Below, piece by piece: positions 8,000 through 18,100 of a stretch of DNA of 64,000 bases. Both the position numbers and the translations under genes were made by a program. The notes beneath the pieces were generated by a model. The model saw only the letters and a list, made by a program, of their open reading frames with translations, was not told where the DNA came from and searched no databases. Position 1 is the stretch's first letter. Each line of letters opens with the position of its first letter. The stretch spans positions 1 to 64,000 of the forward strand of contig JAGXLL010000010.1 in assembly GCA_018334675.1 (NCBI GenBank), given 5' to 3'. This stretch comes from Bacteroidales bacterium (GTDB lineage Bacteria > Bacteroidota > Bacteroidia > Bacteroidales > UBA12077).

Positions 8000-8111
8000 A
8001 AGCTCAAATTCTGTAAAATTAAAACATTTCCGCCTTAGCGGGGTAACACAACACTCGAACTATGAAATTCTATTTGATTGAAAAACCAACCTATAATAAA
8101 ACTTTCCACAC

Positions 8112-8159
8112 ATGAAACGTCCATGACAAAATATTAAATATAAGACAACCTTATAAATA
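8112..8159 (-). repeat. Partial copy of the Moco-operon palindromic element
   Basis: Positions 8112-8133 are identical to 24594-24615 and to the reverse complement of 19199-19220 (22 bp, core GAAACGTCCATGACAAAAT). The adjoining 8132-8159 resembles 24765-24792 (both TATTAAATA..AAG..AACCTTAT). Only one palindrome arm is present here. It lies upstream of ridA on the minus strand. Confidence 0.75.
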
Positions 8160-8183
8160 CCCGGTCGATAACTGCACGGGGCC

Positions 8184-10217
8184 CTATCTTTGATGGATCC
8201 ATTCCCAATATGCCCTGCCCCGCTTTTCAACATAGGGAATGTCTTCTTCGAGAAGAAACCCCTTGTTAACCAGTTTCTGAGCTTCCACACGCACCCGGTC
8301 CAGGTAATCCGTCCTGCCCTGATAAAGGGATTCAATGCTGGGACGGGGGTCATGGGAGGACTTCTTTTCTTCATCAGTTAAGGGAAGGGGAATAAAAGTC
8401 CCCCGGAAATCCACCAGTTCAAAAGGACTCCCGGGATACCCCTTTCTCGTACACCAGGGGGTGTGGGTTGCCAGGGGTACCCGAACCTCTATATTCTTAA
8501 TACCCGCTGTTTCATTACCCAGCTCATTCACCCGGCATACCATGGAGGGATATTCTGGCCCTATCCGCGGCGGTTGGAGGTCGATAATGCCCTCGCCCCA
8601 CCTGGCTCCATAGTCAACCCGGTAGGCTGTATGCACGGTGCTGGGCTCCAACACCCCGGGAATATCCGGAAAGTCATAGCGATCGAAAGGGATCAGCTCA
8701 CCCGAGTTGATGGTTGGATACTGGCTGGCCGGAGGAGGCTCTTCGTCATGAACCCACTGTTTCAGGGCAACCAACAGGGCCCTGTAATTGACTTTAAATT
8801 CCAGCGGGTTGCCCCGGTAAACCTTGCCCGGTCCTATCCGCATATCCTCTGGGGGTGGAAAACGATCCACAAAATGCTGACCGCTGGACAAATGATAAAT
8901 ACGCTCATGAGAACAGGGCTCAACATCACGGGTTCCTTTCACATTGGTATGGATCAAAGAAGCTGCTCTGCCCCAATATTCATAACCGGTATTGATATAA
9001 AATGTTTTAGGGGCATGATGCTCTTCCGGGAGATGTTCCAGCAGGCCATCGGATGACCACGATTGAGGATCAAACTGTTTCCTGCTGGTGAAAGGGAATA
9101 TATCGGTGGGGTAAAAGAAGGCGGAATAGCGATGGGCATCTCTTGAAGGCTGGGCAAACCGGTGGTTAAAGCTTCCCCTGCCTGCCCCTGCTGTGATGAT
9201 CATCATCCCATCGTAAGCAGGGCGATAATGCTCATCGGTATTAAATCCCTGATAAAGAAAATGCCGCAGGAACCTGCCGGTTTGCGATACGCCCGCGGCA
9301 ATACCCTTTTCCACCGGAAACAGGGAATTCTCATTATACTTAGCATAAGAGATGATGTCGCGTATCACGGCAAGACCCAGTCCCACCACCGGGGGGTTGG
9401 CCGAACGGTAAACCAGTTCATATATCCAGCCCGGTTCAAACCCTTTTTTCATATAAATATGGGCATCATCGTCGACAACCGTGCCTGCCTGTTCCCGCCC
9501 AAAACGCCACAGATGCCCGGGCACCTCAATGCGCTTGGCTTCTCTTCCATGACGACGGGTAAGCACATTTTGCGTGCTTTCGGGATCGCTCACCGGATAT
9601 CCTATCTGATCGCGATGGCCCATCTTCAGCGTCTTCACCCGTTCATCCACCACCCAGTCGCTTCGCACCAAACCCGTAATAGGTTCTCCATTGGGTTTTT
9701 CAGCAACAGGCACCTCTAGGGTCAGGTTGCCCTTTCCATGGGGAACATCAAACTGCCACCCTACCCAGATCACAGTAAGACCCTGACGCATGACCAGCCC
9801 ATTGCCGAACCAATCCGGATTGTCCGCAGACATGCTTCCGGAAGTGGCCCGGTTAAAATAGGAAGGGGTGAATTTACCACCGCGGTTGCTCACCTCTACC
9901 AGGCCAACACCGGAAGAGGCAGCATTGTCAACAGGTTTTAATACCACAAAATTGGAGGAGGCCTCTACCCGCCCCTGTTTGTTGATGGGAGCCCTTTGCA
10001 GATCTACTATCCGTTGGTTCATGGGGTTGGAAGGATCAAAGCTGAAATACACACGGCCCTGGATCAATTCATAGGGGCCATACGTGCCAAACACCTTACC
10101 CCCAAGCACCTCGGCCCGTGAAGTGATCTCTATGTTTGACACCCCGGCCTGAGCCTGATGGATAACAGACAAAAACATAACAAACAGCGCAATCCGGAAA
10201 AATCTTTTCTTGCTCAT
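8184..10217 (-). CDS. Secreted alpha/beta hydrolase-domain protein (PF20091-like)
   Basis: 677 residues with a clean signal peptide (MSKKRFFRIALFVMFLS..QAQA). The mature protein carries a beta-rich N-terminal region and an alpha/beta hydrolase region with a serine elbow GVSQTGRF at about residue 310 (G-x-S-x-x-G). AGVSQTGRFLR, GAGRGSFNHRFAQPSRD and the INTGYEYWGRAASL region are typical of the large secreted 'alpha/beta hydrolase domain' proteins found in Bacteroidota and Proteobacteria. These are presumed esterases or lactonases acting in the periplasm; substrates are mostly unknown. It stands alone, with its start 379 bp from the divergent Gfo/Idh/MocA gene. Confidence 0.8.
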   Translation of the reverse strand: MSKKRFFRIALFVMFLSVIHQAQAGVSNIEITSRAEVLGGKVFGTYGPYELIQGRVYFSFDPSNPMNQRIVDLQRAPINKQGRVEASSNFVVLKPVDNAASSGVGLVEVSNRGGKFTPSYFNRATSGSMSADNPDWFGNGLVMRQGLTVIWVGWQFDVPHGKGNLTLEVPVAEKPNGEPITGLVRSDWVVDERVKTLKMGHRDQIGYPVSDPESTQNVLTRRHGREAKRIEVPGHLWRFGREQAGTVVDDDAHIYMKKGFEPGWIYELVYRSANPPVVGLGLAVIRDIISYAKYNENSLFPVEKGIAAGVSQTGRFLRHFLYQGFNTDEHYRPAYDGMMIITAGAGRGSFNHRFAQPSRDAHRYSAFFYPTDIFPFTSRKQFDPQSWSSDGLLEHLPEEHHAPKTFYINTGYEYWGRAASLIHTNVKGTRDVEPCSHERIYHLSSGQHFVDRFPPPEDMRIGPGKVYRGNPLEFKVNYRALLVALKQWVHDEEPPPASQYPTINSGELIPFDRYDFPDIPGVLEPSTVHTAYRVDYGARWGEGIIDLQPPRIGPEYPSMVCRVNELGNETAGIKNIEVRVPLATHTPWCTRKGYPGSPFELVDFRGTFIPLPLTDEEKKSSHDPRPSIESLYQGRTDYLDRVRVEAQKLVNKGFLLEEDIPYVEKRGRAYWEWIHQR

Positions 10218-10378
10218 AACATTCTGGTTTAATGGCTTTCAAAGATGGGAGTCATGTAAAAACCATGCATTTATATCTTTAAAGGTAACACAAATCCGGA
10301 AAGCTTTCAAGCACCCCGCAACACAAAGGCCGGGAAAGCAGGCCATAAGGGCAAAATGAAAAGTGATCAGCCAGAGGC

Positions 10379-10410
10379 TTTGTTATTAACCTCAAGATTT
10401 TGTATATTGG
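10379..10410 (+). promoter_or_regulatory. Bacteroidota-type promoter for the 3-keto-sugar operon
   Basis: TTTG at 10379-10382, 20-nt spacer, TATATTGG at 10403-10410 (one mismatch to TAnnTTTG). The transcript would start near 10417 and carry a long leader of about 180 nt before ATG 10597. Apart from this the 10218-10596 gap holds a short hairpin (CACC-TGAT-GGTG, about 10471) and no convincing gene. Confidence 0.5.
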
Positions 10411-10596
10411 CTCTAAGCCGGAGGTTATGAGCCTATCTAACTGTACACTTCAGGAAACCACAACCAAACACCTGATGGTGTTATGCATACGTAAGCGTCC
10501 TTATTCTCTGGTACGGTTAAATCATCTGTCAATGACCCTACGAACTTTTCTTTAACATAGACCCAAAATCATTCTTCACTTTCAAAACCATTCAAT

Positions 10597-12078
10597 ATGG
10601 ACAAAAAAAACACGCACGCAAAGATCACCCGCCGCACCTTCCTGAAAAATTCCGGAGCTGCTATGGCGGGACTCACCATTCTGCCCAGCTATGTGGTAGG
10701 TGGGTTGGGTCACACCCCTCCCAGCGACAAGCTCAATATCGCAGGCATTGGAGTTGGGGGTCGCGGTGGTGGCGTTCTGGAAGGGCTCACCAACGAAAAC
10801 ATCGTGGCCATGTGTGATGTCGACTGGAAATATGCCCAATCGACCTTCAAAAAATTTCCCAACGCCAAAAAATATTACGACTGGCGTAAGATGTTCGATG
10901 AAATGGGGGATGACATCGATGCGGTAGTGGTAGGCACGCCCGATCACACCCATGCCATCGTCTCCATTCATGCCATGAAGCGGGGCAAGCATGTATATTG
11001 TGAAAAACCCCTGACCCATTCGGTTTGGGAATCAAGACAGATGACCGAAATAGCCCGCCAGCACAATGTGGTCACGCAGATGGGCAACCAGGGAAACAGT
11101 GGGGAAGGGATACGCCAGATCTGTGAATGGATCTGGGACGGGGCCATCGGCGAGATCCGCGAAGCCCATGCCTGGACCAACCGGCCTATATGGCCCCAGG
11201 GGCTGGAGCGGCCCGACAAAAAAATGGAGATACCCGACCACCTGAAGTGGGATCTGTTCATCGGACCGGCCGACTACCGGCCTTACAACAACGTCTACCA
11301 TCCCTGGAACTGGCGCGGATGGTGGGATTTCGGAACCGGAGCCCTGGGTGATATGGCCTGCCACATCATGGACCCCATCTTCAAGGCTCTGAACCTGCAA
11401 TATCCCACAAGTGTGGAAGCCTCTTCCTCTCCCATCAACACCGAAAGCCCGCCGCAATCAGAGATCGTCCACTATAATTTCCCCGCCCGCAGCAACATGC
11501 CAAAAGTCAACATGCCTGAGGTGAAGGTCACCTGGTATGACGGGGGCTTGTTACCCGAGCGACCACCGGAGCTGCCCGAGGGAGAGATTATGGGCCGCGA
11601 CCACAACGGCGGATGCCTGTTCGTGGGTTCCAAAGGCAAGCTCATGTGTGGCACATACGGCCGCAACCCCTTCCTGCTACCCCTTTCATACGATGAATCC
11701 TACCGCAGGCCAGCGAAAAAACTGCGCAGGGTAGAGGCAGGACACATCAAGGACTGGGCCAGGGCATGCAAAGAAAGTCCCGGGAACCGTGTAATGCCAA
11801 GTTCCAACTTCGACTATGCCGGTCCCCTCACGGAGATGGTGCTGATGGGCGTGGTGGCCGGCAGGCTTCAGGACCTGAAACGGGAACTGATATGGGACGG
11901 AAAGAATATGGAGTTCAAAAACATTGATCCCGATGATGAGATCCGGGTGGTCACCACCGATGAATTCAAGGTGATCGATGGACATCCCCATTTCGACACC
12001 CAATATCAAACCATCAATGCCTACCAGGCTGCCAAAGAATACATCAAACATAGCTACCGTGAGGGTTGGAAATTATGA
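10597..12078 (+). CDS. Gfo/Idh/MocA-family oxidoreductase with twin-arginine signal
   Basis: 493 residues. The N-terminus has a Tat-type signal (TRRTFLKNSGAAMAGLTIL). A Rossmann NAD(P)-binding motif follows (IAGIGVGGRGGGVL, residues about 49-62), then VVVGTPDHTHA and the EKPL motif (HVYCEKPLTH) that defines the Gfo/Idh/MocA family. The C-terminal domain (WNWRGWWDFGTGALGDMACHIMD) is typical of the large exported Bacteroidota/Planctomycetes forms. Family members oxidise or reduce sugar hydroxyls, often at C3. It is followed by a 3-keto-disaccharide hydrolase-domain lipoprotein and a sugar isomerase-like protein, so oxidation of a glycoside to its 3-keto form is the likely role. Substrate unknown. 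Confidence 0.9.
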   Translation: MDKKNTHAKITRRTFLKNSGAAMAGLTILPSYVVGGLGHTPPSDKLNIAGIGVGGRGGGVLEGLTNENIVAMCDVDWKYAQSTFKKFPNAKKYYDWRKMFDEMGDDIDAVVVGTPDHTHAIVSIHAMKRGKHVYCEKPLTHSVWESRQMTEIARQHNVVTQMGNQGNSGEGIRQICEWIWDGAIGEIREAHAWTNRPIWPQGLERPDKKMEIPDHLKWDLFIGPADYRPYNNVYHPWNWRGWWDFGTGALGDMACHIMDPIFKALNLQYPTSVEASSSPINTESPPQSEIVHYNFPARSNMPKVNMPEVKVTWYDGGLLPERPPELPEGEIMGRDHNGGCLFVGSKGKLMCGTYGRNPFLLPLSYDESYRRPAKKLRRVEAGHIKDWARACKESPGNRVMPSSNFDYAGPLTEMVLMGVVAGRLQDLKRELIWDGKNMEFKNIDPDDEIRVVTTDEFKVIDGHPHFDTQYQTINAYQAAKEYIKHSYREGWKL

Positions 12079-12147
12079 GTGTCCAATCTCATTTGATCGA
12101 TATAGAGCATTTATTAAACAGTACATGTAGAACATAAATCCACAACC

Positions 12148-12936
12148 ATGAATACGCATCAATCATTTCAAAAACTTGCAATAAGCCTCATGCTCCTGAT
12201 GTTCCTTTTTGGTTCATGCCAGCAGGGTGCAAAAAAACAAGACCAGGAATCACAAAAAGAAGAAGAAATGGGTCAAAAAATCAACCAGTTAAGTGAAAAA
12301 GAAAAACAGGAAGGTTGGATGCTCCTGTTCAACGGTGAAAATACCGAGGGATGGAGGGGATACAATGATCAGGCTTTCCCCGACAGTGGCTGGGTCATAG
12401 AAGACCAGTCCCTGCGGTGCATTGGCTCAGGAGAGGGAGAAGCCGGCGGTGCCGGTGGTGACATCATCTACGATCAGAAGTTCAAGGACTTTCATCTGAA
12501 GCTCGAATGGAAGATCAGCAAAGGCGGTAACAGCGGCGTCTTTTATATGGCCAGGGAAGTGAAAGACCAGCCCATCTGGCAGTCAGCCCCCGAGATGCAG
12601 GTGCTGGACAATGAGCGTCATATCGATGCCCAGTTAGGCGAAAGCCGGATGGCCGGGGCCCTTTATGATCTGATCGCACCCGATCCGCAAAACACGAAGC
12701 CGGCAGGGGAGTGGAACCAGGTAGAGATCATGGTATATCAGGGAACCGTCGTACACAGGATGAATGGTGAAAAGATCCTGGAATACCACCTGGGCACAGA
12801 TGAATGGAAGGAGATGGTAGAGAACAGCAAATTCGGTGAATACGAGGATTTCGGTAAATACAGGGAGGGCTACATCGGCCTTCAGGACCATGGCAATGAT
12901 GTATGGTTCAGAAACATCAAGCTGAAAAAAATGTAA
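12148..12936 (+). CDS. DUF1080 / 3-keto-disaccharide hydrolase-domain lipoprotein
   Basis: 262 residues. Lipoprotein signal ending LFGSCQQG (Cys at about residue 24), then a charged linker and a concanavalin-like jelly-roll domain beginning EGWMLLFNGENTEGWRG. GGDIIYDQKFKDFHLKLEWKI-type strands, GGNSGVFYM, PEMQVLDN and a final YIGLQDHGNDVWFRNIKL are the standard landmarks of PF06439. In this family some members cleave 3-keto-glycosides after oxidation by Gfo/Idh/MocA enzymes. Its position directly after such an oxidoreductase (69 bp) supports that role in the periplasm. Confidence 0.92.
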   Translation: MNTHQSFQKLAISLMLLMFLFGSCQQGAKKQDQESQKEEEMGQKINQLSEKEKQEGWMLLFNGENTEGWRGYNDQAFPDSGWVIEDQSLRCIGSGEGEAGGAGGDIIYDQKFKDFHLKLEWKISKGGNSGVFYMAREVKDQPIWQSAPEMQVLDNERHIDAQLGESRMAGALYDLIAPDPQNTKPAGEWNQVEIMVYQGTVVHRMNGEKILEYHLGTDEWKEMVENSKFGEYEDFGKYREGYIGLQDHGNDVWFRNIKLKKM

Positions 12937-12948
12937 AGGCCCCATCTT

Positions 12949-13860
12949 ATGAGCAACAGAAGACAATTCCTTAAAAATCTCCTGGTAGCGGGCGCAGGTG
13001 TGGGCCTGCTATCGGGGAGAATGGCCTCGGCAAAGGACAAGCGCCGCGACGAGCTTTTCTTCGATATATCCCTGGCCGAATGGTCGCTGCACCGAACCCT
13101 TCGGAGCGGCAAGATGACCAACCTGGATTTTCCCAGGGTCGCCCGGGAGCGCTATGATATCGCTGCCATTGAATATGTCAGCACCTTATTCAAAAACACC
13201 AAGCTGCAATATCTCTCCGAACTCAGGAACATCAGCGTGAATGAGGAGGTGAACAATGTGCTGATCATGGTGGATGATGAGGGCGATCTCGGTGACACGG
13301 ATGCTGCCGCCAGAAACCAAGCGGTGGAGAACCATTTCAAATGGATCGAGACGGCCAAATACCTGGGATGCCAAACCATACGGGTCAATGCCCGGGGCGA
13401 AGGCTCTTCGCAGGAGGTGGCGCAGGCTGCCATCGAAGGGCTTAGCAGCTTATCTGAAAGGGCTGCCCATGACGGGATCAATGTGGTGGTGGAGAACCAT
13501 GGGGGTTACTCTTCGAATGGCCAATGGCTGGCAGGTGTGATCCGTTCGGTAGATATGCCCAACTGCGGCACTCTTCCCGACTTTGGCAATTTCGATATCA
13601 GCAACCAGGAATCATACGATCGCTACAAGGGCATAAAAGAGCTGATGCCCTATGCCAAAGGTGTCAGTGCCAAGACCTATGATTTCGACGGGCAAGGAAA
13701 CGAAACCACCATGGATTTCAGGCGCATCCTTCAAATCGTTCAACAAGCAAGTTATCACGGATACCTCGGAATAGAATATGAAGGAAGCCGGCTCAGTGAA
13801 CACGAAGGCATTCTGGCCTCCAAAAAGCTGCTGGAACGCGTGGGCAAAGAATTGGGATGA
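12949..13860 (+). CDS. Exported sugar phosphate isomerase/epimerase-like TIM-barrel protein
   Basis: 303 residues. A Tat-like N-terminus (SNRRQFLKNLLVAGAGVGLL) precedes a xylose-isomerase-like TIM barrel. Recognisable pieces are FFDISLAEWSLHRTL at the first strand, GCQTIRVNARGEG, NVVVENHGGYSSN (a metal-ligand Glu/His region), NCGTLPDFGNF and YLGIEYEGSRLSEHEG near the end. Members are metal-dependent isomerases or epimerases of sugars or keto sugars. It starts 12 bp after the hydrolase gene and is the last gene of the operon. All three products have export signals, so the pathway would run outside the cytoplasm. Confidence 0.85.
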   Translation: MSNRRQFLKNLLVAGAGVGLLSGRMASAKDKRRDELFFDISLAEWSLHRTLRSGKMTNLDFPRVARERYDIAAIEYVSTLFKNTKLQYLSELRNISVNEEVNNVLIMVDDEGDLGDTDAAARNQAVENHFKWIETAKYLGCQTIRVNARGEGSSQEVAQAAIEGLSSLSERAAHDGINVVVENHGGYSSNGQWLAGVIRSVDMPNCGTLPDFGNFDISNQESYDRYKGIKELMPYAKGVSAKTYDFDGQGNETTMDFRRILQIVQQASYHGYLGIEYEGSRLSEHEGILASKKLLERVGKELG

Positions 13861-13927
13861 CAATTATCGGAATGGTTTGACCTGTAAGAGTTAAAGGTCA
13901 AAGCTGCAAGAAAACAGCTCTATATAG

Positions 13928-13964
13928 AAAAGATCGTCTTCCCTCCGGAAAGCCGATCTTTTTT
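13928..13964. terminator. Bidirectional terminator between convergent operons
   Basis: AAAAGATCG (13928-13936) pairs with CGATCTTTT (13954-13962), with an inner TTCC/GGAA pair and a T run to 13964. The A run on the left makes it usable for the convergent ROK gene as well. Confidence 0.8.
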
Positions 13965-13977
13965 ATTAGGAATCATT

Positions 13978-14943
13978 CTATTTGCGTTTCTTCCACACCA
14001 GGGCGCCGGCACCCAGTATGGCTCCCTGCTTACCGTTGAGCTCGGAAGAGCGGATGGAAACCTTGCCTTTGAAGATGTTCATCACATGGTCGTCGAAGGT
14101 CTTAATGGTGGGATTGAGGATCAGGTTACCCGATTTGGCCAGCCCACCGTACAGGAAAATGGCCTCGGGGCTGGTATGCACCACCGCGTCTGCCAGCTTG
14201 ATGCCCAGATACCGGCCAGTCAGGTCAAAAGCCTCTTTGGCGATGCGATCGCCATTTTGGGCAGCATGAAAAATATGTTCCGAAGTCATATCCTCGAAAC
14301 TCAGCTTGCGCAATTCGCTCACCTTTGTACTATCGGCCAGCAGTTCGAAAACCGTTCTTTTGATGCCCTGGGCCGAGGCGTAAGTCTCCAGGCATCCCCG
14401 GCGCCCACAGCCGCATTTGCGGCCCGTGTCCATATACACAAAAGTATGTCCCAGCTCTCCGGCAAAACCGTCGTGGCCGTATACCAAATCACCGTTAACC
14501 ACCAGTCCGCTCCCCAGGCCGGTACCCAGGGTGATAACGATGAAGTCATTCATGCCCCGGGCACCTCCAAACATCATCTCTCCGATGGCGGCAGCGTTGG
14601 CGTCGTTGGTCAGCACCACCCGTTCATTAAAAAACTTCTTGAACTGATCCACAAAAGGGATCACCCCTTTCCATCCCAGATTGGGGGCCTGCTCAATGGT
14701 ACCCCGGAAGTAATTGCCATTGGGAGCTCCAATGCCTATGCCTTTGAAGGTGTAACCCTCACATTGCTTCAGCTGATCCTTGATTTTCCGGCTGATAGCC
14801 CGGACAAAACCTTCTGCCTTGGGATAGGAGCTGGTAGGAAACCGGTCATGCATCAATACTTCCCCTTCATTGGTGATCACACCAAACCGGCTGTTTGTCC
14901 CTCCAATGTCAATACCTACGGCAATTTCTTTATTGTTGCTCAT
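13978..14943 (-). CDS. ROK-family glucokinase/sugar kinase
   Basis: 321 residues. The N-terminus has the actin-like ATPase phosphate-1 motif (VGIDIGGTNSRFGV), then NDANAAAIGE with the catalytic Asp, the phosphate-2 motif (VITLGTGLGSG) and a hinge EGLGH-type sequence (AGELGHTFV). The ROK signature with zinc-binding cysteines follows as CGCGRRGCLETYAS. Such enzymes phosphorylate glucose or related hexoses in the cytosol with ATP. No helix-turn-helix precedes the kinase, so it is a kinase and not a ROK repressor. It would serve sugar released by the neighbouring 3-keto-glycoside operon, though it is convergent and not in that operon. Confidence 0.93.
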   Translation of the reverse strand: MSNNKEIAVGIDIGGTNSRFGVITNEGEVLMHDRFPTSSYPKAEGFVRAISRKIKDQLKQCEGYTFKGIGIGAPNGNYFRGTIEQAPNLGWKGVIPFVDQFKKFFNERVVLTNDANAAAIGEMMFGGARGMNDFIVITLGTGLGSGLVVNGDLVYGHDGFAGELGHTFVYMDTGRKCGCGRRGCLETYASAQGIKRTVFELLADSTKVSELRKLSFEDMTSEHIFHAAQNGDRIAKEAFDLTGRYLGIKLADAVVHTSPEAIFLYGGLAKSGNLILNPTIKTFDDHVMNIFKGKVSIRSSELNGKQGAILGAGALVWKKRK

Positions 14944-15162
14944 GCTTTTGACTCATTTTAAAAAAATATGAAACGGCTTTCTTTAATAGTAAGACATCAG
15001 GGGAGATCCGCATACTTACCTGGCATCCATTCAGTTGATGAGCCAGACACCCCTTTTTGCCACAAAAAATAAAGCGCAGTAATTTATAAAATCCTGAGCA
15101 ACCGTGCAAGAAAACCCGGCAAAATCATGTTGTGTCGGGGAATCATCCTGGTGGGTTGATCA

Positions 15163-18100
15163 TTATGCAATCTTAAGCTTCCGGGTTCGATTCCGGTATG
15201 CGAATATGGTTAAAGCCACCACCAGGGCCACGGCAATATAGACGAATGCCGGTATGGGAACGGGTTCACCGCCGGCATAAGAGTGCAGGCCGGAGAGATA
15301 ATAATTCACCCCGAAGTAGGTCATCAACACCGAAGAGATGGCGAACAGGGAGAGGGCATTAAAAGCGAACAGGCTCTTGAATCCCGGTATATTACGGGAG
15401 TGGATGACAAAGCTGTAGACGATGATGGTAATGAGCGACCAGGTCTCCTTGGGGTCCCATCCCCAGTAGCGGCCCCACGACTCATTGGCCCATATGGCAC
15501 CTAAAAAAGTACCGATGGTCAGCAGATAAAGGCCTATGGTCAGCGACTTGTAGTTGATAACCGTCAGGTCTCTGATGTTATCTATGATGCGGTCATGCCT
15601 GGAGGGGGATACCACCAGGTAGAGGATCATGATGATCAGCCCGAGGATGGCGCCCAGTCCGAGGAAGCCATAGCTGCCGGTGATGACCGACACATGAAGA
15701 GTCAGCCAGTAGGATTGCAGAACGGGCACCAGGTTGGTGATCTCGGGATCCATAAAACTCAGGTGGGCCACCATCAGGGTCAGCGAAGCCAGTATGGCGG
15801 TGGCGGCCAGGGTAAGCTTCGAGCGGCGGATAAAAAGGAACCCGCCCAGGATGATCACCCAGGATACAAAGATCATGGATTCGTAGCCGTTGCTCATGGG
15901 GGCATGACCGGAGACGTACCATCTCAGTATCAGCCCGGCCGTGTGGAAAGCAAAGCCAAGGGCAATCAACCCACTCAATATGCGCACCAGCCAGGGGAGC
16001 GATTGTCGCCCCTGCACGATGCGCATCATCATCAGTATGAGCATCAGCAGGCCCACCGCGGCATACCAGGGAAAAAGCCGCTCAAAGATCCTCGATTGGT
16101 AATAAAACACCTCTGCCCGCACCTTCCGTTGTGAAGGCAGCTCATAACCAGCATATTTGCGTTGATAATCCTTTATGGAGGCAACATATTTCATGGCTTC
16201 CCGGCTATTGCCTTTCATGGCCGCCTGCCGGAACATCCCCAGGATGTTGGTCACGAAAAGGGAATCCTGCCTGCTCACAGTGTGCTGGGCGGCGTCCTTG
16301 GGTTTGCCCCATTTACCGGTGTTGTCGCGGTAGGGGAATATCTTGAGAAAATCGCCCGAGATCGCCATGAAGCAGATGTTCACCCTTTCATCAACCTTGA
16401 TCACCTCCTTGTCGAACTTGTTGCGCTGTCCGGAAGGCTTGGAGTAAGCTTCCTGCACTTGTTTGCGTAGCTTATAGGTGTTGGCCTGCATGTTCACCAA
16501 ATCGGATACAGCCGCATACTCACTGCTGACACCGACGATATCGCGGAGTCCGCTGTGCCCCACCTTAATCAGGGGCACATCCTTCCAGTTGCGAAAATCA
16601 TAATGAAGACCCAGGAAAACCTGCATGGCATTGAGGCCTTCAAAACGGTTGCTGCGATGCACCTTTCTCAGTACATCATGGCTCAGGGTATACAAAGGCT
16701 TGGTTCGTCCCTTGCGATCCTGTACCAGCACCTTCCCGAATTCGGTGGCCAGCCCGCGGTCCACCACCATCTTGCCATTGCCGGCCATGGCCGATCCGGT
16801 ATAAACCGTCACCAGCAAAAGCAACAGGGAGGCTTTCTTTACCGGTCCCTTCCAGTTAGATGCTTTGACCCTTCGGAACATAGAATATTTATTAAGCAGG
16901 GACAATAGCACAAAAAGAAACAGCAGCCCATAGCCGGCATAGGTGACGCGCATGCCAACCGGATCGCGGTTTACCGACAGCACACTGCCTTTCTCGTCCT
17001 GGTCATAGGAAGACTGGTAGAACCGATATCCCTTGTATTTCAGAATATGATTCATATAGATCCGGTGAGGCTCGCGCACATCTTCGTCGGGATCGATCAG
17101 CACCACCTCACTCTTAAAGGAAGAAGGACTGTTGGAGCCCGGATAGCGCTCCAGAATAAAATCTTCAAGATGGAGCTTAAAAGGCAGCTTCACCTGCTTG
17201 CGGGCATAGTCCAGATGAATGCGGTGTTTTCCTTTCTCTACTACAGCCGGTGTGGAACCGTTGTTTCCAAAGCGCACAAAAAGTTTCCGGTGGTTGTCCC
17301 CATGGGTGAGATTGAACTGCAGGGCATAGTTGTTGCCGCCTCCCTGATCGCGGGATTGTCCTCTCACCGGTCTAATGGTACCGGATGGTGAGAGCTTCTG
17401 AACCACAAACCGCCACCCTTTGATCTGGTAGATGAACATGGGACGAAGAGCAATGTTTTCATTGGCTGCAAATGCCTCTGCCTCGCGCGTTTGCATACTG
17501 AAACGGGTCATCCCGGCATCGGAGGCTATATAAAAGGAATCCCTCTGATAGGAGATGTTCACATCCATGGAGTCATGCTCCAAAAAACCTACCCGAAGGT
17601 CTTGCATGGTCACCTGCTCACCCGGGGCCAAAACAAAATTTTGCTTGCCCATCATCCCGCGGCTTGCTGTGAGCTGGACCAGGGGCTTGCCGTCGGGTGC
17701 GTCAACCACTGTCTCCCGCGCATTGGGTATATATCCCTCATACTCGAGGCTGTATGGCTGACCGGCCACCTCAAAATCCTGCTCATACTCATCGGAGGTC
17801 ACCTGGGTGATGATGAACTTGCTGGCATCTGAATAAACCGTTTTGCCCCGTGCATCTTCTACCGAGAGCTGAAGGTACTTCTTGTCGGTTTCAACATAAG
17901 CTTTGGTCTCTCCCTCCTTCAGGTGCAGCATGCCTTCAAAGCCATAATAACGGGTTATCCCGGCTCCCAGGATGATCACGATAAAAGCCAGGTGAAAAAC
18001 CAATATAGTCAGCTTGCGGGGTTTATAGAGCTTATAGTGAAAGATCTGTCCCAGAAAATTGACCGCCAGCAACACAAAGATCAGCTCAAACCATTTGGTA

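Noticed and set aside
10428-10556. 42-codon frame in the leader of the Gfo/Idh/MocA operon
   Set aside because: No codon run or paired terminator like that before asnA; likely a chance frame.
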